Positions 49,917 to 59,259 of a DNA stretch of 64,000 bases are shown here, piece after piece. The translations under genes and the position numbers were made by a program. The stretch lies in contig NZ_CP015839.1 of assembly GCF_001651805.1 (NCBI RefSeq), forward strand, positions 124,001 through 188,000, given 5' to 3'. The stretch comes from Marinobacterium aestuarii. Lineage in GTDB: Bacteria; Pseudomonadota; Gammaproteobacteria; Pseudomonadales; Balneatricaceae. The notes under the pieces are model-generated. The model had not been told where the DNA came from. It worked only from the letters and a program-made list of their open reading frames with translations, and searched no databases. Positions within the stretch are counted from its first letter, which is position 1. Each line of letters starts with the position of its first letter.

Positions 49917-50959
49917 TGACGAGCGAGCAATTCAGCACGGCGGTCCTCGACTGGTTTGACCAGCACGGCCGCCATGATCTGCCCTGGCAGGCGGACAAAA
50001 GCAGCTACCACACCTGGATTTCGGAAATCATGCTGCAGCAGACGCAGGTTGCAACAGTGATTCCCTATTTCGAGCGCTTTATCGCCCGTTTCCCCGATGT
50101 CGAGACCCTGGCGGCGGCGGATCAGGACGAGGTGCTGCATCTCTGGACAGGCCTGGGCTATTACGCCCGGGCCCGTAACCTGCACAAGACCGCGGGTATA
50201 GTCGCCCGCGAGTTCGACGGCTGTTTCCCCCAGAGCGTCGAGGAGCTGGAGGCGCTGCCGGGTATCGGCCGTTCCACCGCCGGTGCCATACTGTCCATCT
50301 CGACCGGCAAGCGTGCCGCCATTCTGGATGGCAACGTCAAGCGGGTGCTGGCGCGCTTTTACGCCCTGGACGGCTGGACGGGCAGCACGGCGGTGATGCA
50401 GGAACTCTGGGCTTATGCCGAGCGCAATACGCCCTGGCAGCGCGGGGGTGACTATACCCAGGCCATGATGGACCTGGGCGCGACCCTGTGCCGCCGGGGC
50501 AAGCCCGAGTGCGGGCGCTGTCCGCTGCAGAGCGATTGTGCGGCCCATGCCCAGGGACGCACCGGCGAGCTGCCGATGCCAAGGCCGAAAAAGGTGCTGC
50601 CGGTGCGCCAGACGCTGATGCTGATGGTGCAGAACGAAGCCGGTGAAATTCTGCTGCAGCAGCGCCCGCCGAGCGGCCTCTGGGGTGGGCTCTGGAGCCT
50701 GCCCCAGGCGGCGGATCTGCGTGATGCCGAACGTGAAACCGGCCTTGCGCTGGACCTCGATAGCGCCCGGGTGCTGGCGCCGCTACGCCATACCTTCAGT
50801 CACTTTCATCTGGATATAACGCCGGTACTGGTGCGACCCAGTGACGCAGAGGCTGTCATGGAAGGGGCGCCGTTACTCTGGTATAACATACAGCGGCCCG
50901 CCAGTGTGGGCCTTGCCGCGCCGGTCAAACGGCTGCTGGCGGCCTGTCAGGCGAGTTAA
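49916..50959 (+). CDS. mutY: A/G-specific adenine glycosylase
   Basis: A 347-residue base-excision repair enzyme that removes adenine mispaired with 8-oxoguanine. Catalytic residues E37 ([10 protein letters not shown]) and D138 ([11 protein letters not shown]), and the iron-sulfur ligands C192, C199, C202 and C208, sit at the same numbers as in E. coli MutY. The helix-hairpin-helix is [12 protein letters not shown]. The C-terminal NUDIX-like domain that reads 8-oxoG starts near 230. It overlaps the AsmA gene stop by ATGA, and yggX follows, as in Pseudomonas. Confidence 0.98.
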   Translation: MTSEQFSTAVLDWFDQHGRHDLPWQADKSSYHTWISEIMLQQTQVATVIPYFERFIARFPDVETLAAADQDEVLHLWTGLGYYARARNLHKTAGIVAREFDGCFPQSVEELEALPGIGRSTAGAILSISTGKRAAILDGNVKRVLARFYALDGWTGSTAVMQELWAYAERNTPWQRGGDYTQAMMDLGATLCRRGKPECGRCPLQSDCAAHAQGRTGELPMPRPKKVLPVRQTLMLMVQNEAGEILLQQRPPSGLWGGLWSLPQAADLRDAERETGLALDLDSARVLAPLRHTFSHFHLDITPVLVRPSDAEAVMEGAPLLWYNIQRPASVGLAAPVKRLLAACQAS

Positions 50960-51107
50960 GCCGACAGCCTGTGTGAGCCCCAGGGCTTCACATCTGGAGA
51001 CACTGGCGTCCATGCTTTTGGATCAAAGAGCCTGCGGCGTCACGGACAACTCAGAGCCTGAGCCTGTGTGTCCGCAAGCTTAAAAAGTAATTTATTCGGA
51101 GACACCG

Positions 51108-51386
51108 ATGACCCGTACCGTATTCTGCCGCAAGTACCAACAGGAGCTGGAAGGTCTAGCGCGTCCGCCCTATCCCGGCCCCAAGGGCATGGATATCTAC
51201 GAGCACATTTCCCAGCAGGCATGGACCGAGTGGACCGCCCACCAGACGCTGCTGATCAACGAGAAGCACCTGAACATGATGGACCCCTCGACCCGCGAAT
51301 TTTTGCAGAAGGAAATGGATAAATTCATGCGCGGCGATGATTACGCCCAGGCCGAAGGTTACGTACCGCCTAGCGACGCCTCCTGA
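51108..51386 (+). CDS. yggX: Fe(2+)-trafficking / oxidative stress protein YggX
   Basis: A 92-residue small cytosolic protein that protects iron-sulfur clusters under oxidative stress. The family motif [24 protein letters not shown] carries the conserved C7, followed by [28 protein letters not shown] precedes the ATG at 51108. It lies 148 bases after mutY in the same direction. Confidence 0.97.
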   Translation: MTRTVFCRKYQQELEGLARPPYPGPKGMDIYEHISQQAWTEWTAHQTLLINEKHLNMMDPSTREFLQKEMDKFMRGDDYAQAEGYVPPSDAS

Positions 51387-51567
51387 TCCCGTCGGGCACT
51401 TCTCCGGGCTTGTTGCAGGGCCGGCGGCGATACCCGCCGGGCGAATCTGCTTATACGGGCTTTGACCTGTACCGGAGCGAAGTGGTCAGCCTCGCCGCCA
51501 TGATACCGGGCCCTTGGATTTTGGCCCGCTCACCATCAATTTTGCCTGGAACAGGAATGAACACGGC

Positions 51568-54363
51568 ATGACTCTCATGTGGATACCCCTGCTGCCACTG
51601 TTGGGGGCGCTCGTCCCCATTCTGGCGTCGGGCCTGGGACGCACGGCCTGTGCCTGGGCCACGGCGGTACTGCCGGCACTGGCACTGCTGCTGACGCTAA
51701 GCCTGATTCCCCAGATAGAGGGCAGCAGTTCGATTCAGGCGCAGCTGGAGTGGCTGCCGGCGCTGGGGCTGAATATCAGCTTTCGCTTTGACGGCCTGGC
51801 GCTGCTGTTTTCCATTCTGATTCTGGGCATTGGCCTGCTGGTTATCCTCTACGCCCGCTATTACCTGTCGGCGCAGGATTCGCTGCCACGGCTGTACGCC
51901 TATCTGATGCTGTTCATGACGGCGATGCTGGGCATAGTGCTGTCGGGCAACCTGCTGCAGCTGTGGATGTTCTGGGAACTGACCAGCATCAGCTCCTTTC
52001 TGCTGATTGGCTACTGGTGGCACAAGAGCGAGGCCCGTCGCGGTGCCCGCATGGCGGTGACCGTCACCGGTGCCGGCGGCCTTGCGCTGCTGGGCGGTAT
52101 TCTGCTGCTGGGCAAGATCACTGGCAGCTACGAGCTGGATGTGATTCTGGCCAGCGGTGATTTGATTCGTGCCCATGCCTGGTATCCGGTGACTCTGGTG
52201 CTGGTGCTGCTGGGTGTCTTTACCAAGTCGGCGCAGTTTCCGTTCCATTTCTGGCTGCCCCATGCCATGGCGGCGCCAACGCCTGTCAGCGCCTATCTGC
52301 ACTCGGCTACCATGGTCAAGGCCGGGCTCTTTTTGCTGGCCAGGCTCTATCCAGCGCTCTCGGGCACCGATCTGTGGTTTGTTCTGGTCAGCCTGACCGG
52401 TCTTACAACGCTGTTGGTGGGCGCTTACTTCGCCCTGTTCAAACATGATCTCAAGGGCTTGCTGGCCTACTCCACGGTCAGTCATCTGGGTCTGATTACG
52501 CTGCTGTTTGGTCTTGGCACCAAGCTTGGCGCTGTGGCGGCGGTGTTCCATATCATCAACCACGCCACCTTCAAGGCCTCGCTGTTCATGGCCGCTGGCA
52601 TCATTGATCACGAGTGTGGCACGCGGGACATGCGGCGCATCAACGGCATGTGGAAATACATGCCCTATACCGCGGCCCTGGCCATGGTGGCGGCTCTGGC
52701 GATGGCGGGTGTGCCGCTGATGAACGGGTTTTTGTCCAAGGAAATGTTCTTTGCCGAAACCCTGCAGCAGCACTTCCTGGGCTCACTTTCCTGGATTATT
52801 CCAGTGCTTGCGACCCTGGCAGGGATTTTCTCGGTGGCCTATTCGGTGCGCTTTATCCACGATGTCTTCTTCAATGGCGAGCCGATCAACCTGCCCCGCA
52901 CACCCCATGAACCCCCGCGCTACATGAAAGTGCCGGTGGAAATTTTGGTGGCGCTCTGCCTGCTGGTGGGTATATTCCCGAGCCTGGTGGTCGGGCCGCT
53001 GCTGGCGCTGGCCTCCTCTGCTGTGCTGGGCGGCGAGTTGCCCGAATACAGTCTGGCGATCTGGCACGGCCTTAACATGCCGCTGATCATGAGCCTGGTG
53101 GCCATGTGCGGCGGTTTGCTGGTGTACTTCAACCGGCGCCATATCTATGCGTTTCAGAAGCAGTTCCCGGAGTTCAACGCCAATGAGGCCTTTGAACGCG
53201 TGGTTCGCCGCCTGATTGCGGCCGCGACCTGGCTGCTGGAGCGGCTCGATAACGGCTCGCTGCAGCGCTATCTGGTACTGATGCTGCTGTTGTGGGTCCT
53301 GCTGGTGGGGCAGTCGATGCTCGATCTGGTGAGCCTGGTCGGCGACCGGCCGCAGCTGCCGCTGGATGGGGTTGCCGTCGCCATGGCGCTGCTGCTGTGC
53401 ATCGGTGCCGTTGCCACGGTGATCTATAACCGCAACCGGGTTGTGGCCTTGCTGATGCTGTCCGTTGTGGGTCTGGTGGTGTCGCTGGTGTTTGCGCGCT
53501 TTTCAGCGCCGGATCTGGCTCTGACGCAGCTGGTGGTAGAAGTGGTGACGCTGATCCTGCTGATGCTGGCGCTGTTTTTCCTGCCCCAGCGTACGCCGCG
53601 CGAATCACGCCCAAGCCATATACTGCGCGACCTGTCACTGTCGATTGTGATCGGTGGCCTTATGGGGTCGATCAGCTACGCCATGATGACACGCAGTTTT
53701 AACCCGATTTCCGACTTCTTCCTGCAGAACAGCAAGACCGGCGGCGGTGGCGACAATGTCGTCAATGTCATCCTGGTGGACTTCCGTGGCTTCGATACCC
53801 TGGGAGAAATCACCGTGCTGGGGATAGCGGCGCTGGGCATTTACAACCTGCTGGCAGGGCTGCGGCTGTTTATGCCTTCCGGGGATGCCGATGGCCGTAA
53901 CTGGGCGCGGGATCGCCATCCGCTGGTGCTGGCGACCATTTCCCAGAGCGTGCTGCCGCTGGCGTTGCTGGTGTCGGCGTTCATTTTTCTGCGCGGCCAC
54001 AATATGCCGGGCGGCGGCTTTATCGCCGGACTGGTGACGGCGGTGGCGTTGATTCTGCAGTACATGGCCCAGGGCGTGGACTGGATGAAAGCGCGGGTAC
54101 GGGTGATCTATCCGCGCCTGATTGGCTGTGGCGTGCTGTTGTCGACCCTCACAGGGGCTGCCAGCTGGCTGTTTGGCCGGCCTTTCCTGACGTCCTGGTT
54201 CGGTCATTTCGAGCTGCCACTGGTGGGCGAATTCGAACTGGCCAGCGCCATGACCTTTGACCTGGGGGTTTACATGACGGTGGTGGGATCCACGCTGCTG
54301 ATTCTTGCCAATCTCGGTCAGATGACCACCAGTGAAAGACCTGTGACCAAGGAGCAAGATTGA
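51568..54363 (+). CDS. mrpA: Mrp/Mnh/Pha Na+(K+)/H+ antiporter subunit A, fused to subunit B
   Basis: A 931-residue membrane protein, first of a six-gene Mrp antiporter operon. Residues 1-650 are the NuoL-like antiporter module ([83 protein letters not shown]). The tail contains the MrpB-like segment ([27 protein letters not shown]), so A and B are fused as in group 2 systems such as Sinorhizobium Pha. The ATG at 51568 has AGGA upstream and gives a typical N-terminus. Its stop overlaps the next start. Confidence 0.93.
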   Translation: MTLMWIPLLPLLGALVPILASGLGRTACAWATAVLPALALLLTLSLIPQIEGSSSIQAQLEWLPALGLNISFRFDGLALLFSILILGIGLLVILYARYYLSAQDSLPRLYAYLMLFMTAMLGIVLSGNLLQLWMFWELTSISSFLLIGYWWHKSEARRGARMAVTVTGAGGLALLGGILLLGKITGSYELDVILASGDLIRAHAWYPVTLVLVLLGVFTKSAQFPFHFWLPHAMAAPTPVSAYLHSATMVKAGLFLLARLYPALSGTDLWFVLVSLTGLTTLLVGAYFALFKHDLKGLLAYSTVSHLGLITLLFGLGTKLGAVAAVFHIINHATFKASLFMAAGIIDHECGTRDMRRINGMWKYMPYTAALAMVAALAMAGVPLMNGFLSKEMFFAETLQQHFLGSLSWIIPVLATLAGIFSVAYSVRFIHDVFFNGEPINLPRTPHEPPRYMKVPVEILVALCLLVGIFPSLVVGPLLALASSAVLGGELPEYSLAIWHGLNMPLIMSLVAMCGGLLVYFNRRHIYAFQKQFPEFNANEAFERVVRRLIAAATWLLERLDNGSLQRYLVLMLLLWVLLVGQSMLDLVSLVGDRPQLPLDGVAVAMALLLCIGAVATVIYNRNRVVALLMLSVVGLVVSLVFARFSAPDLALTQLVVEVVTLILLMLALFFLPQRTPRESRPSHILRDLSLSIVIGGLMGSISYAMMTRSFNPISDFFLQNSKTGGGGDNVVNVILVDFRGFDTLGEITVLGIAALGIYNLLAGLRLFMPSGDADGRNWARDRHPLVLATISQSVLPLALLVSAFIFLRGHNMPGGGFIAGLVTAVALILQYMAQGVDWMKARVRVIYPRLIGCGVLLSTLTGAASWLFGRPFLTSWFGHFELPLVGEFELASAMTFDLGVYMTVVGSTLLILANLGQMTTSERPVTKEQD

Positions 54364-54716
54364 TGGAAGCCCTGTATGCCGTCTGTGTCGGCGTTCTGAC
54401 AGCCGCAGGTGTCTTCCTGCTGCTACGCGGGCGCACCTTTCCCGTGGTGGTGGGCCTGACCCTGCTGTCCTATGGTGTGAACCTGTTTCTGTTCTCCACC
54501 GGGCGCCTGAATGACAGTGCTGCCGCGGTGCTGGGGAGCGGCAGCGATCATGCCGATCCGTTGCCCCAGGCGCTGGTGCTGACCGCGATCGTGATTGGTT
54601 TTGCCATGACGGCCTTTGTCGTCATTCTGGCCATGCGTGCCCGGGGCGACCTGGGCAACGACCATGTGGACGGCCGCGTACCGGAACTGGTACTGGAATC
54701 AGAGGAGCGCAGCTGA
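54363..54716 (+). CDS. mrpC: Mrp antiporter subunit C
   Basis: A 117-residue NuoK-like subunit with three hydrophobic helices. GLTLLSYGVNLFLFSTGR and DPLPQALVLTAIVIGFAMTAFVVIL are family segments. The ATG at 54363 shares its A with the mrpA stop; a TTG one codon earlier is possible. Inner-membrane component of the antiporter. Confidence 0.94.
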   Translation: MEALYAVCVGVLTAAGVFLLLRGRTFPVVVGLTLLSYGVNLFLFSTGRLNDSAAAVLGSGSDHADPLPQALVLTAIVIGFAMTAFVVILAMRARGDLGNDHVDGRVPELVLESEERS

Positions 54717-54717
54717 G

Positions 54718-56241
54718 ATGCAGCATCTGATTCTGTTACCGCTTATTCTGCCGCTGCTCGGCGGCTTGCTGATGTTGCTGCCACCCCTGACCGAGAGCCG
54801 CGTGCGCCAGCGCAACTTTGCCCTGGTGCTGTCGGCGGCCACCATGCTGACCAGTGTCCTGCTGGTGCAGCAGGCGCAGCAGGGGGTTATAGGGGTTTAT
54901 GCGGTGGGAGACTGGGCCGCGCCCTTTGGCATAGTGATGGTGGCCGATCGCCTCAGTACTATGTTGCTGCTGCTGACCTCGGTGCTGGCCTTCTGTTCGC
55001 TGCTCTATACTTTCGGCCCCCGGGATGAAGAAGGCTCCTTTTTCCAGCCGCTGCTGCAGTTCCAGATTCTGGGTATCAACGGCGCCTTCCTGACCGGCGA
55101 CCTGTTTAACCTGTTCGTATTCTTCGAAATTCTGCTTATCGCCTCCTACGGCCTGCTGATGTTTGGCGGTGGCAAGACGCGTACCCGCGCCGGCCTGCAC
55201 TATGTGATTCTGAACCTGGCGGGCTCGGCCATCTTCCTGTTTGCGCTGGGTATTCTGTACGGCACCCTGGGTACGCTGAACATCGCTGATCTGGCGCAGA
55301 AGGTGCAGCAGCTGGATCCCGCTGAGACGCCCCTGGTACGCGCCGGCGGCCTGATGCTGCTGATCGTGTTTGGCCTCAAGGCCGCCATGCTGCCGTTGCA
55401 GTTCTGGCTGCCCGCGGCCTATGCGGCCTCGACACCGGCGGTGGCGGCGCTCTTTGCCATCATGACCAAGGTGGGCATCTACGCCATCCTGCGGGTGTTC
55501 ACGGTGATTTTCGGTGACGCCGCCGGGCCCCTCAGTCATATCGCCGGCCCCTGGCTCTGGCCACTGGGCCTGATGACGATTCTGATCGGTGCCATAGGTG
55601 TATTGGCCTCGCAGGATCTGCGCCGGCTGGTTGCCAACCTGATCATTGTCTCGGTGGGCACATTGCTGGCGGTCATTGCGCTGCAGCGTGAAGATGCCAC
55701 CGCAGCGGCACTCTATTATCTGCTGCACAGCACCCTGATCAGCGGCGGTCTTTTCCTGCTGGCCGACCTGATTGCGCGTCAGCGCGGCAAGGTGGGTGAT
55801 CGGCTGGTGCCGGGGCGTGGCGTGGGCCAGGGTCGACTGCTGGGATCGCTGTTCTTTATCGGCGCCATTGCGGTGATTGGCATGCCGCCGCTGGCGGGCT
55901 TCGTCGGCAAGGTGCTGATGCTCAGTGCTGCCAGCAGCGTCGCTGAAATGAGCTGGCTCTGGCCGCTGGTGCTGGGCAGCAGTCTGGTGGCGCTGATAAC
56001 CCTGTCCCGTGCCGGCAGTACCCTGTTCTGGAATCCGGCGGGCAAGCCTGTCGAGATTATGCGGGCCAATCCGGTGCAGCTGCTGGCGACGGTACTGCTG
56101 CTTTCCATGCCGTTGCTGTTGTCGGTCTTTGCCGGGCCTGTGACGCAAATGGTGGCCGCTACGGCGCAGCAGTTGCATGATGTTCAGGGCCAGATCGGCA
56201 GCGTTTTGCAGCCGGTGACTCACCTGGTGGAGGTCAAATAA
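54718..56241 (+). CDS. mrpD: Mrp antiporter subunit D
   Basis: A 507-residue NuoM/NuoN-like antiporter subunit with about 14 membrane helices. Characteristic segments are DLFNLFVFFEILLIASYGLLMFGG, KAAMLPLQFWLPAAYAASTPAVAALFAIMTKVGIYAILRV and GMPPLAGFVGK. An upstream frame overlaps mrpC, but the ATG at 54718, one base past the mrpC stop, is the correct start (RBS AGAGGAG). Confidence 0.95.
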   Translation: MQHLILLPLILPLLGGLLMLLPPLTESRVRQRNFALVLSAATMLTSVLLVQQAQQGVIGVYAVGDWAAPFGIVMVADRLSTMLLLLTSVLAFCSLLYTFGPRDEEGSFFQPLLQFQILGINGAFLTGDLFNLFVFFEILLIASYGLLMFGGGKTRTRAGLHYVILNLAGSAIFLFALGILYGTLGTLNIADLAQKVQQLDPAETPLVRAGGLMLLIVFGLKAAMLPLQFWLPAAYAASTPAVAALFAIMTKVGIYAILRVFTVIFGDAAGPLSHIAGPWLWPLGLMTILIGAIGVLASQDLRRLVANLIIVSVGTLLAVIALQREDATAAALYYLLHSTLISGGLFLLADLIARQRGKVGDRLVPGRGVGQGRLLGSLFFIGAIAVIGMPPLAGFVGKVLMLSAASSVAEMSWLWPLVLGSSLVALITLSRAGSTLFWNPAGKPVEIMRANPVQLLATVLLLSMPLLLSVFAGPVTQMVAATAQQLHDVQGQIGSVLQPVTHLVEVK

Positions 56242-56242
56242 G

Positions 56243-56731
56243 ATGCGTACCTGGCTACCATTGCCCCATACCAGTTTGCTGCTGCTGCTGGTCTGGCTGT
56301 TGCTGAATCAGACGGTCGCGCCTGGCCATCTGCTATTGGGGTCCGCGCTGGCGGTGATGATTCCACTGCTGACGATGCATCTGCGCAATCCCCAGCCTAC
56401 CATCCGTCACCCGTTCAAGGCGCTGATGTTTCTGTTTCGGGTGCTCAGGGACATTCTGGTGGCCAATATGGAAGTGGCGCGGCTGACGCTGCGGCCACAG
56501 CTGAGGCTGCGACCGGCCTTTGTTGTAGTGCCGCTGGATATTACCCGGGACTTCCCCATCACTGTGCTGGCCAGCGCTATTTCCCTGACGCCGGGTACTG
56601 TGAGCGCCGATGTGTCGGCGGATCGCAGCCGCTTGCTGCTGCACGTGCTGGATCTGGAAGACGAGGCGCAGTTGATCGCAACCATCAAGCACCGTTACGA
56701 GACACCGCTGCGGGAGATTTTCGAATGCTGA
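56243..56731 (+). CDS. mrpE: Mrp antiporter subunit E
   Basis: A 162-residue subunit with two or three N-terminal helices and a C-terminal cytosolic region. The family stretch is SLTPGTVSADVSADRSRLLLHVLDLED. It starts one base after the mrpD stop and its 3' end overlaps mrpF by seven bases. Confidence 0.94.
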   Translation: MRTWLPLPHTSLLLLLVWLLLNQTVAPGHLLLGSALAVMIPLLTMHLRNPQPTIRHPFKALMFLFRVLRDILVANMEVARLTLRPQLRLRPAFVVVPLDITRDFPITVLASAISLTPGTVSADVSADRSRLLLHVLDLEDEAQLIATIKHRYETPLREIFEC

Positions 56732-56994
56732 GCTGGGTCATACCCCTGGTGTTCGCCATGCTGTGCCTGGCGATGCTGATGAACCTGTGGAGCCTGCATA
56801 CCCGTTCGGGTCTGCCGGACCGGGTGCTGGCGCTGGATACGCTGTACATCAACAGCAGCGCGCTGATCATTCTGTTCGGCCTCTGGAAGGCCACCGAGCT
56901 TTATTTTGAGGCCGCACTGCTGATTGCCCTGCTGGGTTTTGTCAGCACAGTGGCGGTGTGCAAATACATGCTGCGTGGCGACATTATCGAATAG
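56725..56994 (+). CDS. mrpF: Mrp antiporter subunit F
   Basis: An 89-residue membrane subunit with three helices; the MrpF hallmark GLPDRVLALDTLYINSSALI is clear. It starts within the end of mrpE. Confidence 0.95.
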   Translation: MLSWVIPLVFAMLCLAMLMNLWSLHTRSGLPDRVLALDTLYINSSALIILFGLWKATELYFEAALLIALLGFVSTVAVCKYMLRGDIIE

Positions 56995-57060
56995 GACGCT
57001 GGCATCGGCGCTGTGCCTGCGCCTTGCCAGGTCATGAATACTCAATAAGGAGGCAAACCT

Positions 57061-57411
57061 GTGCCATTCTGGTTTGAACTGATTGTCTCGTTGCTGCTGC
57101 TCGGTGGCGGCACCTTTATACTGCTGGGTTCGCTGGGGCTGGTGCGCATGCCGGACTTCTATACGCGCATGCACGCACCCACCAAGGCTACGACCCTGGG
57201 GATGTGGGGACTGCTGATCGGTGCCTTGCTGCTGTCATCCTGGAACAGCGGCGTGCTGAGCATGAATCAGCTGCTGATTGCCGTATTCCTGCTGCTGACC
57301 ACGCCGGTCAGTACCCATATGCTGGCCAAAAGTGCGCTGCATCACCGTCTGGAATGGGAGGAGAATACCCAGGGTCAGGAGCATGCGAAGCGCTTTATGG
57401 ATGATCACTGA
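57061..57411 (+). CDS. mrpG: Mrp antiporter subunit G
   Basis: A 116-residue membrane subunit with three helices. GTFILLGSLGLVRMPDFYTRMHAPTKATTLGMWGLLIG is the MrpG signature. It starts with GTG at 57061 preceded by AAGGAGG. It ends the operon; a short CACCCGGGGGTG stem follows. Confidence 0.95.
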   Translation: MPFWFELIVSLLLLGGGTFILLGSLGLVRMPDFYTRMHAPTKATTLGMWGLLIGALLLSSWNSGVLSMNQLLIAVFLLLTTPVSTHMLAKSALHHRLEWEENTQGQEHAKRFMDDH

Positions 57412-57483
57412 GCAGTCGTTCACCCGGGGGTGTGGTGTTTTGATATTTATCGCAAAACCCATGAAATTTATGGAAATATAGCG

Positions 57484-57512
57484 TTGACAAGACGGCCGCC
57501 AAAGAGAATAAT
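57484..57512 (+). promoter_or_regulatory. Sigma-70 promoter of tRNA-Phe
   Basis: A perfect -35 TTGACA (57484-57489), 17 bases, and a -10 AATAAT (57507-57512), 16 bases ahead of the tRNA. Confidence 0.85.
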
Positions 57513-57528
57513 ACGCGCCTCTTGAGTT

Positions 57529-57604
57529 GCCCGGATAGCTCAGTCGGTAGAGCAGAGGATTGAAAATCCTCGTGTCGGTGGTTCGATTCCGCCTCCGGGC
57601 ACCA
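57529..57604 (+). tRNA. pheT-like tRNA: tRNA-Phe (GAA)
   Basis: A 76-base tRNA with acceptor arms GCCCGGA / TCCGGGC, D-arm GCTC...GAGC, anticodon arm GAGGA-TTGAAAA-TCCTC (anticodon GAA), T arm GGTGG-TTCGATT-CCGCC and an encoded CCA end. The 3' part is duplicated downstream. Confidence 0.98.
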
Positions 57605-57616
57605 AGTAATACCTGG

Positions 57617-57647
57617 AAGCCTCGCTAGTCAATAGTGGGGCTTTTTT
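57617..57647 (+). terminator. tRNA-Phe terminator, unit 1
   Basis: An 11 bp stem with two G-U pairs (AAGCCTCGCTA / TAGTGGGGCTT), loop GTCAA and a T6 run, 13 bases after the CCA end. Confidence 0.85.
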
Positions 57648-57803
57648 GTGTCTGGACGTTCAGTGGGTGAGGCTCCATCGAACCGAGGTTCGATTATTAG
57701 CCACATCCCTGTGGCTAACCCTTCGGGTCATCGTCGCTGCGCTCCGATATGTCAAATTGCTCCTGGCAATTTGGTCCGCCTCCGGGCACCAAGTAATGCT
57801 TAG

Positions 57804-57833
57804 AAGCCTCGCTAGTCATAGTGGGGCTTTTTT
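57804..57833 (+). terminator. tRNA-Phe-type terminator, unit 2
   Basis: The same stem with loop GTCA and a T6 run, after the second tRNA 3' end. Confidence 0.8.
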
Positions 57834-58002
57834 GTGTCTGATCGTTCAGTGGGTGAGGCTCCATCGAACCGAGGTTCGATGACTCGTATCGTCCCTGATA
57901 CTCGCCCTGCGGGTCATCGTCGCTGCGCTCCGATATGTCAAATTGCTCCTGGCAATTTGGTCCGCCTCCGGGCACCAAGTGCTATCCAGGTAACGCTGAT
58001 GG

Positions 58003-58033
58003 AAGCCTCGCTAGTCAATAGTGGGGCTTTTTT
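58003..58033 (+). terminator. tRNA-Phe-type terminator, unit 3
   Basis: The same stem with loop GTCAA and a T6 run, after the third tRNA 3' end, separated by 26 bases of unit-specific sequence. Confidence 0.8.
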
Positions 58034-58085
58034 GTGTCTGATCGTTTTTAAGAGGTTAAAAGCAGGCGCAAGGGTCAAGGGGCGG

Positions 58086-58170
58086 AGCTGTCAGCCGTAA
58101 GCCGTAAGCCGTAAGCTTATAGCTGTCAGCTTACAGCCAAAAAGCAGGTTCAAGGTTCAAGGTGAAAGCA
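58086..58170. repeat. Heptamer-repeat region, copy 5 (GCCGTAA x3, GGTTCAA x2)
   Basis: Three GCCGTAA units at 58094-58114 are followed by CTTATAGCTGTCAGCTTACAGCC, then two GGTTCAA units at 58147-58160. The same words occur in reverse order near 21540-21640. Confidence 0.75.
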
Positions 58171-58244
58171 GCTGAAAGCTGCCGGTTTACCCATCACCAG
58201 GGTGCGTGGCGGGCAGGGTTTGCTCATACCTGTGTGCTCTTGCT

Positions 58245-58952
58245 TTAGTCGCCGGTGCCTTCGAACATGCGGGTCTTGGCGTTGGTCAGATGGGCGCGCA
58301 TGGCGGTTTCGGCGCGCGGGCCGTCGCCGGCGACTATAGCCTCCAGAATCTCGTCGTGCTCGTTTTGTACCATCGTCAGGCGCTTTTCCGAGGCCTGCAG
58401 CGACAGGGTGCGGGTGATGTTCATGCCCTCTTTTATATTGTCCTGCAGCGACTTCAAAACGGTCGAGTAGTAGTTGTTATTGGCGGCATCGGCAATGGCA
58501 ATATGAAACTCGAAGTCTTCATCGGTGGCCACGGCATGGCGCTTGCTGGCCTCGGTCATGGCCTGGGCAGCACGAACAATCCGGTCCAGCTGCTCTTTGG
58601 TGCGCCGCACGGCGGCAAGGCCGGCGGCACCGCTCTCAATGTTGGTTCTGAATTCAAAGCAGCGCTGAATATCCGAGATGCTGGATATTCTGGAAAATTG
58701 CAGCACTGTGCTGTCGGGGCGCTTTATCACGAAGCTGCCGGAGCCCCGTCTGGAGACCACCAGGTTGTCTTCCTTGAGCCGGGTTAAGGATTCTCTGATC
58801 ACCGGGCGCGAAACATTGTAGATATCGCACAGCTGGGCTTCGGTCGGCAGCTTTTTATTGACGCTGTATTCGCCATTGATGATCGCGGTAAGGATCTTTT
58901 CATATACCAGCGATGACAGGGATTCCGGCGATTTGATTCTTTGGGTATTCAT
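58245..58952 (-). CDS. GntR-family (FadR subclass) transcriptional regulator
   Basis: A 235-residue regulator with an N-terminal winged helix (LPTEAQLCDIYNVSRPVIRESLTRLKEDNLVVSRRGSGSFV) and an all-helical FCD effector domain with metal-type residues (EDFEFHIAIADAANN, NEHDEILEAIVAGD). FadR-group proteins usually sense organic acids or sugar acids. The ATG at 58952 gives a standard N-terminus (MNTQRIKSPESLSSLVYEKI); the longer frame lacks support. It is divergent from the RraA-like/TctCBA operon and is probably its local regulator. Confidence 0.9.
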   Translation of the reverse strand: MNTQRIKSPESLSSLVYEKILTAIINGEYSVNKKLPTEAQLCDIYNVSRPVIRESLTRLKEDNLVVSRRGSGSFVIKRPDSTVLQFSRISSISDIQRCFEFRTNIESGAAGLAAVRRTKEQLDRIVRAAQAMTEASKRHAVATDEDFEFHIAIADAANNNYYSTVLKSLQDNIKEGMNITRTLSLQASEKRLTMVQNEHDEILEAIVAGDGPRAETAMRAHLTNAKTRMFEGTGD

Positions 58953-58969
58953 GATTTGGGCCAGATAAA

Positions 58970-58979
58970 TTTTACAAAT
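58970..58979. promoter_or_regulatory. Putative GntR operator half-site, own gene
   Basis: TTTTACAAAT, 18 bases upstream of the GntR start. Its exact complement ATTTGTAAAA occurs at 59177-59186, and a 9-base variant ATTTGTAAG at 59196-59204, beside the divergent promoter. Confidence 0.4.
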
Positions 58980-59176
58980 AGTATTTAGGCAGGTCAGTGT
59001 TGTCAACGCAGGTCCGCCCGGGCCTGGTCTGGCAAGGGGGAAAATGGGCGCTATTGCGTGTAAATTCAAGCTGTACAGATGTCAGACAGCAGGGGCCGCG
59101 GCGAGGTAGTTGCTGTCTGAACGATGCCTGTCTGTAGCACGTAACAGGCAGAAGGGGCCCTTTGATGATGCCAAGT

Positions 59177-59221
59177 ATTTGTAAAAAGTTGTTTGATTTG
59201 TAAGTTTTCATCGTCTATATT
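59177..59221 (+). promoter_or_regulatory. Promoter and operator of the RraA-TctCBA operon
   Basis: -35 TTGATT (59193-59198), 17 bases and -10 TATATT (59216-59221). ATTTGTAAAA (59177-59186) and ATTTGTAAG (59196-59204) overlap or border the -35, which suits repression by the divergent GntR protein. Confidence 0.55.
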
Positions 59222-59259
59222 GACTCTACTTTCAACAGATCAGCAACGGTAAGAGTCCA

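Larger units (their letters stand above)
57588..57977 (+). repeat. Tandem repeat units carrying tRNA-Phe 3' ends
   Basis: The last 17 bases of the tRNA, TCCGCCTCCGGGCACCA, recur at 57775-57791 and 57961-57977, so the unit is about 186-187 bases. Each unit then carries the terminator (AAGCCTCGCTA...TAGTGGGGCTT TTTT) and, in the two complete spacers, the palindromes TCGAACC-GA-GGTTCGA and AAATTGC-TCCTG-GCAATTT, with a hairpin of covarying stem between (57698-57717 and 57886-57901). A 50-base stretch is identical in both. Only the first copy has a complete tRNA. Confidence 0.9.

Noticed and set aside
57646-58100. Open frames that run through the tRNA-Phe repeat units
   Set aside because: They arise from the repeat, have no ribosome sites and change meaning with unit number, although tyrT repeats in E. 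coli also contain a small ORF.
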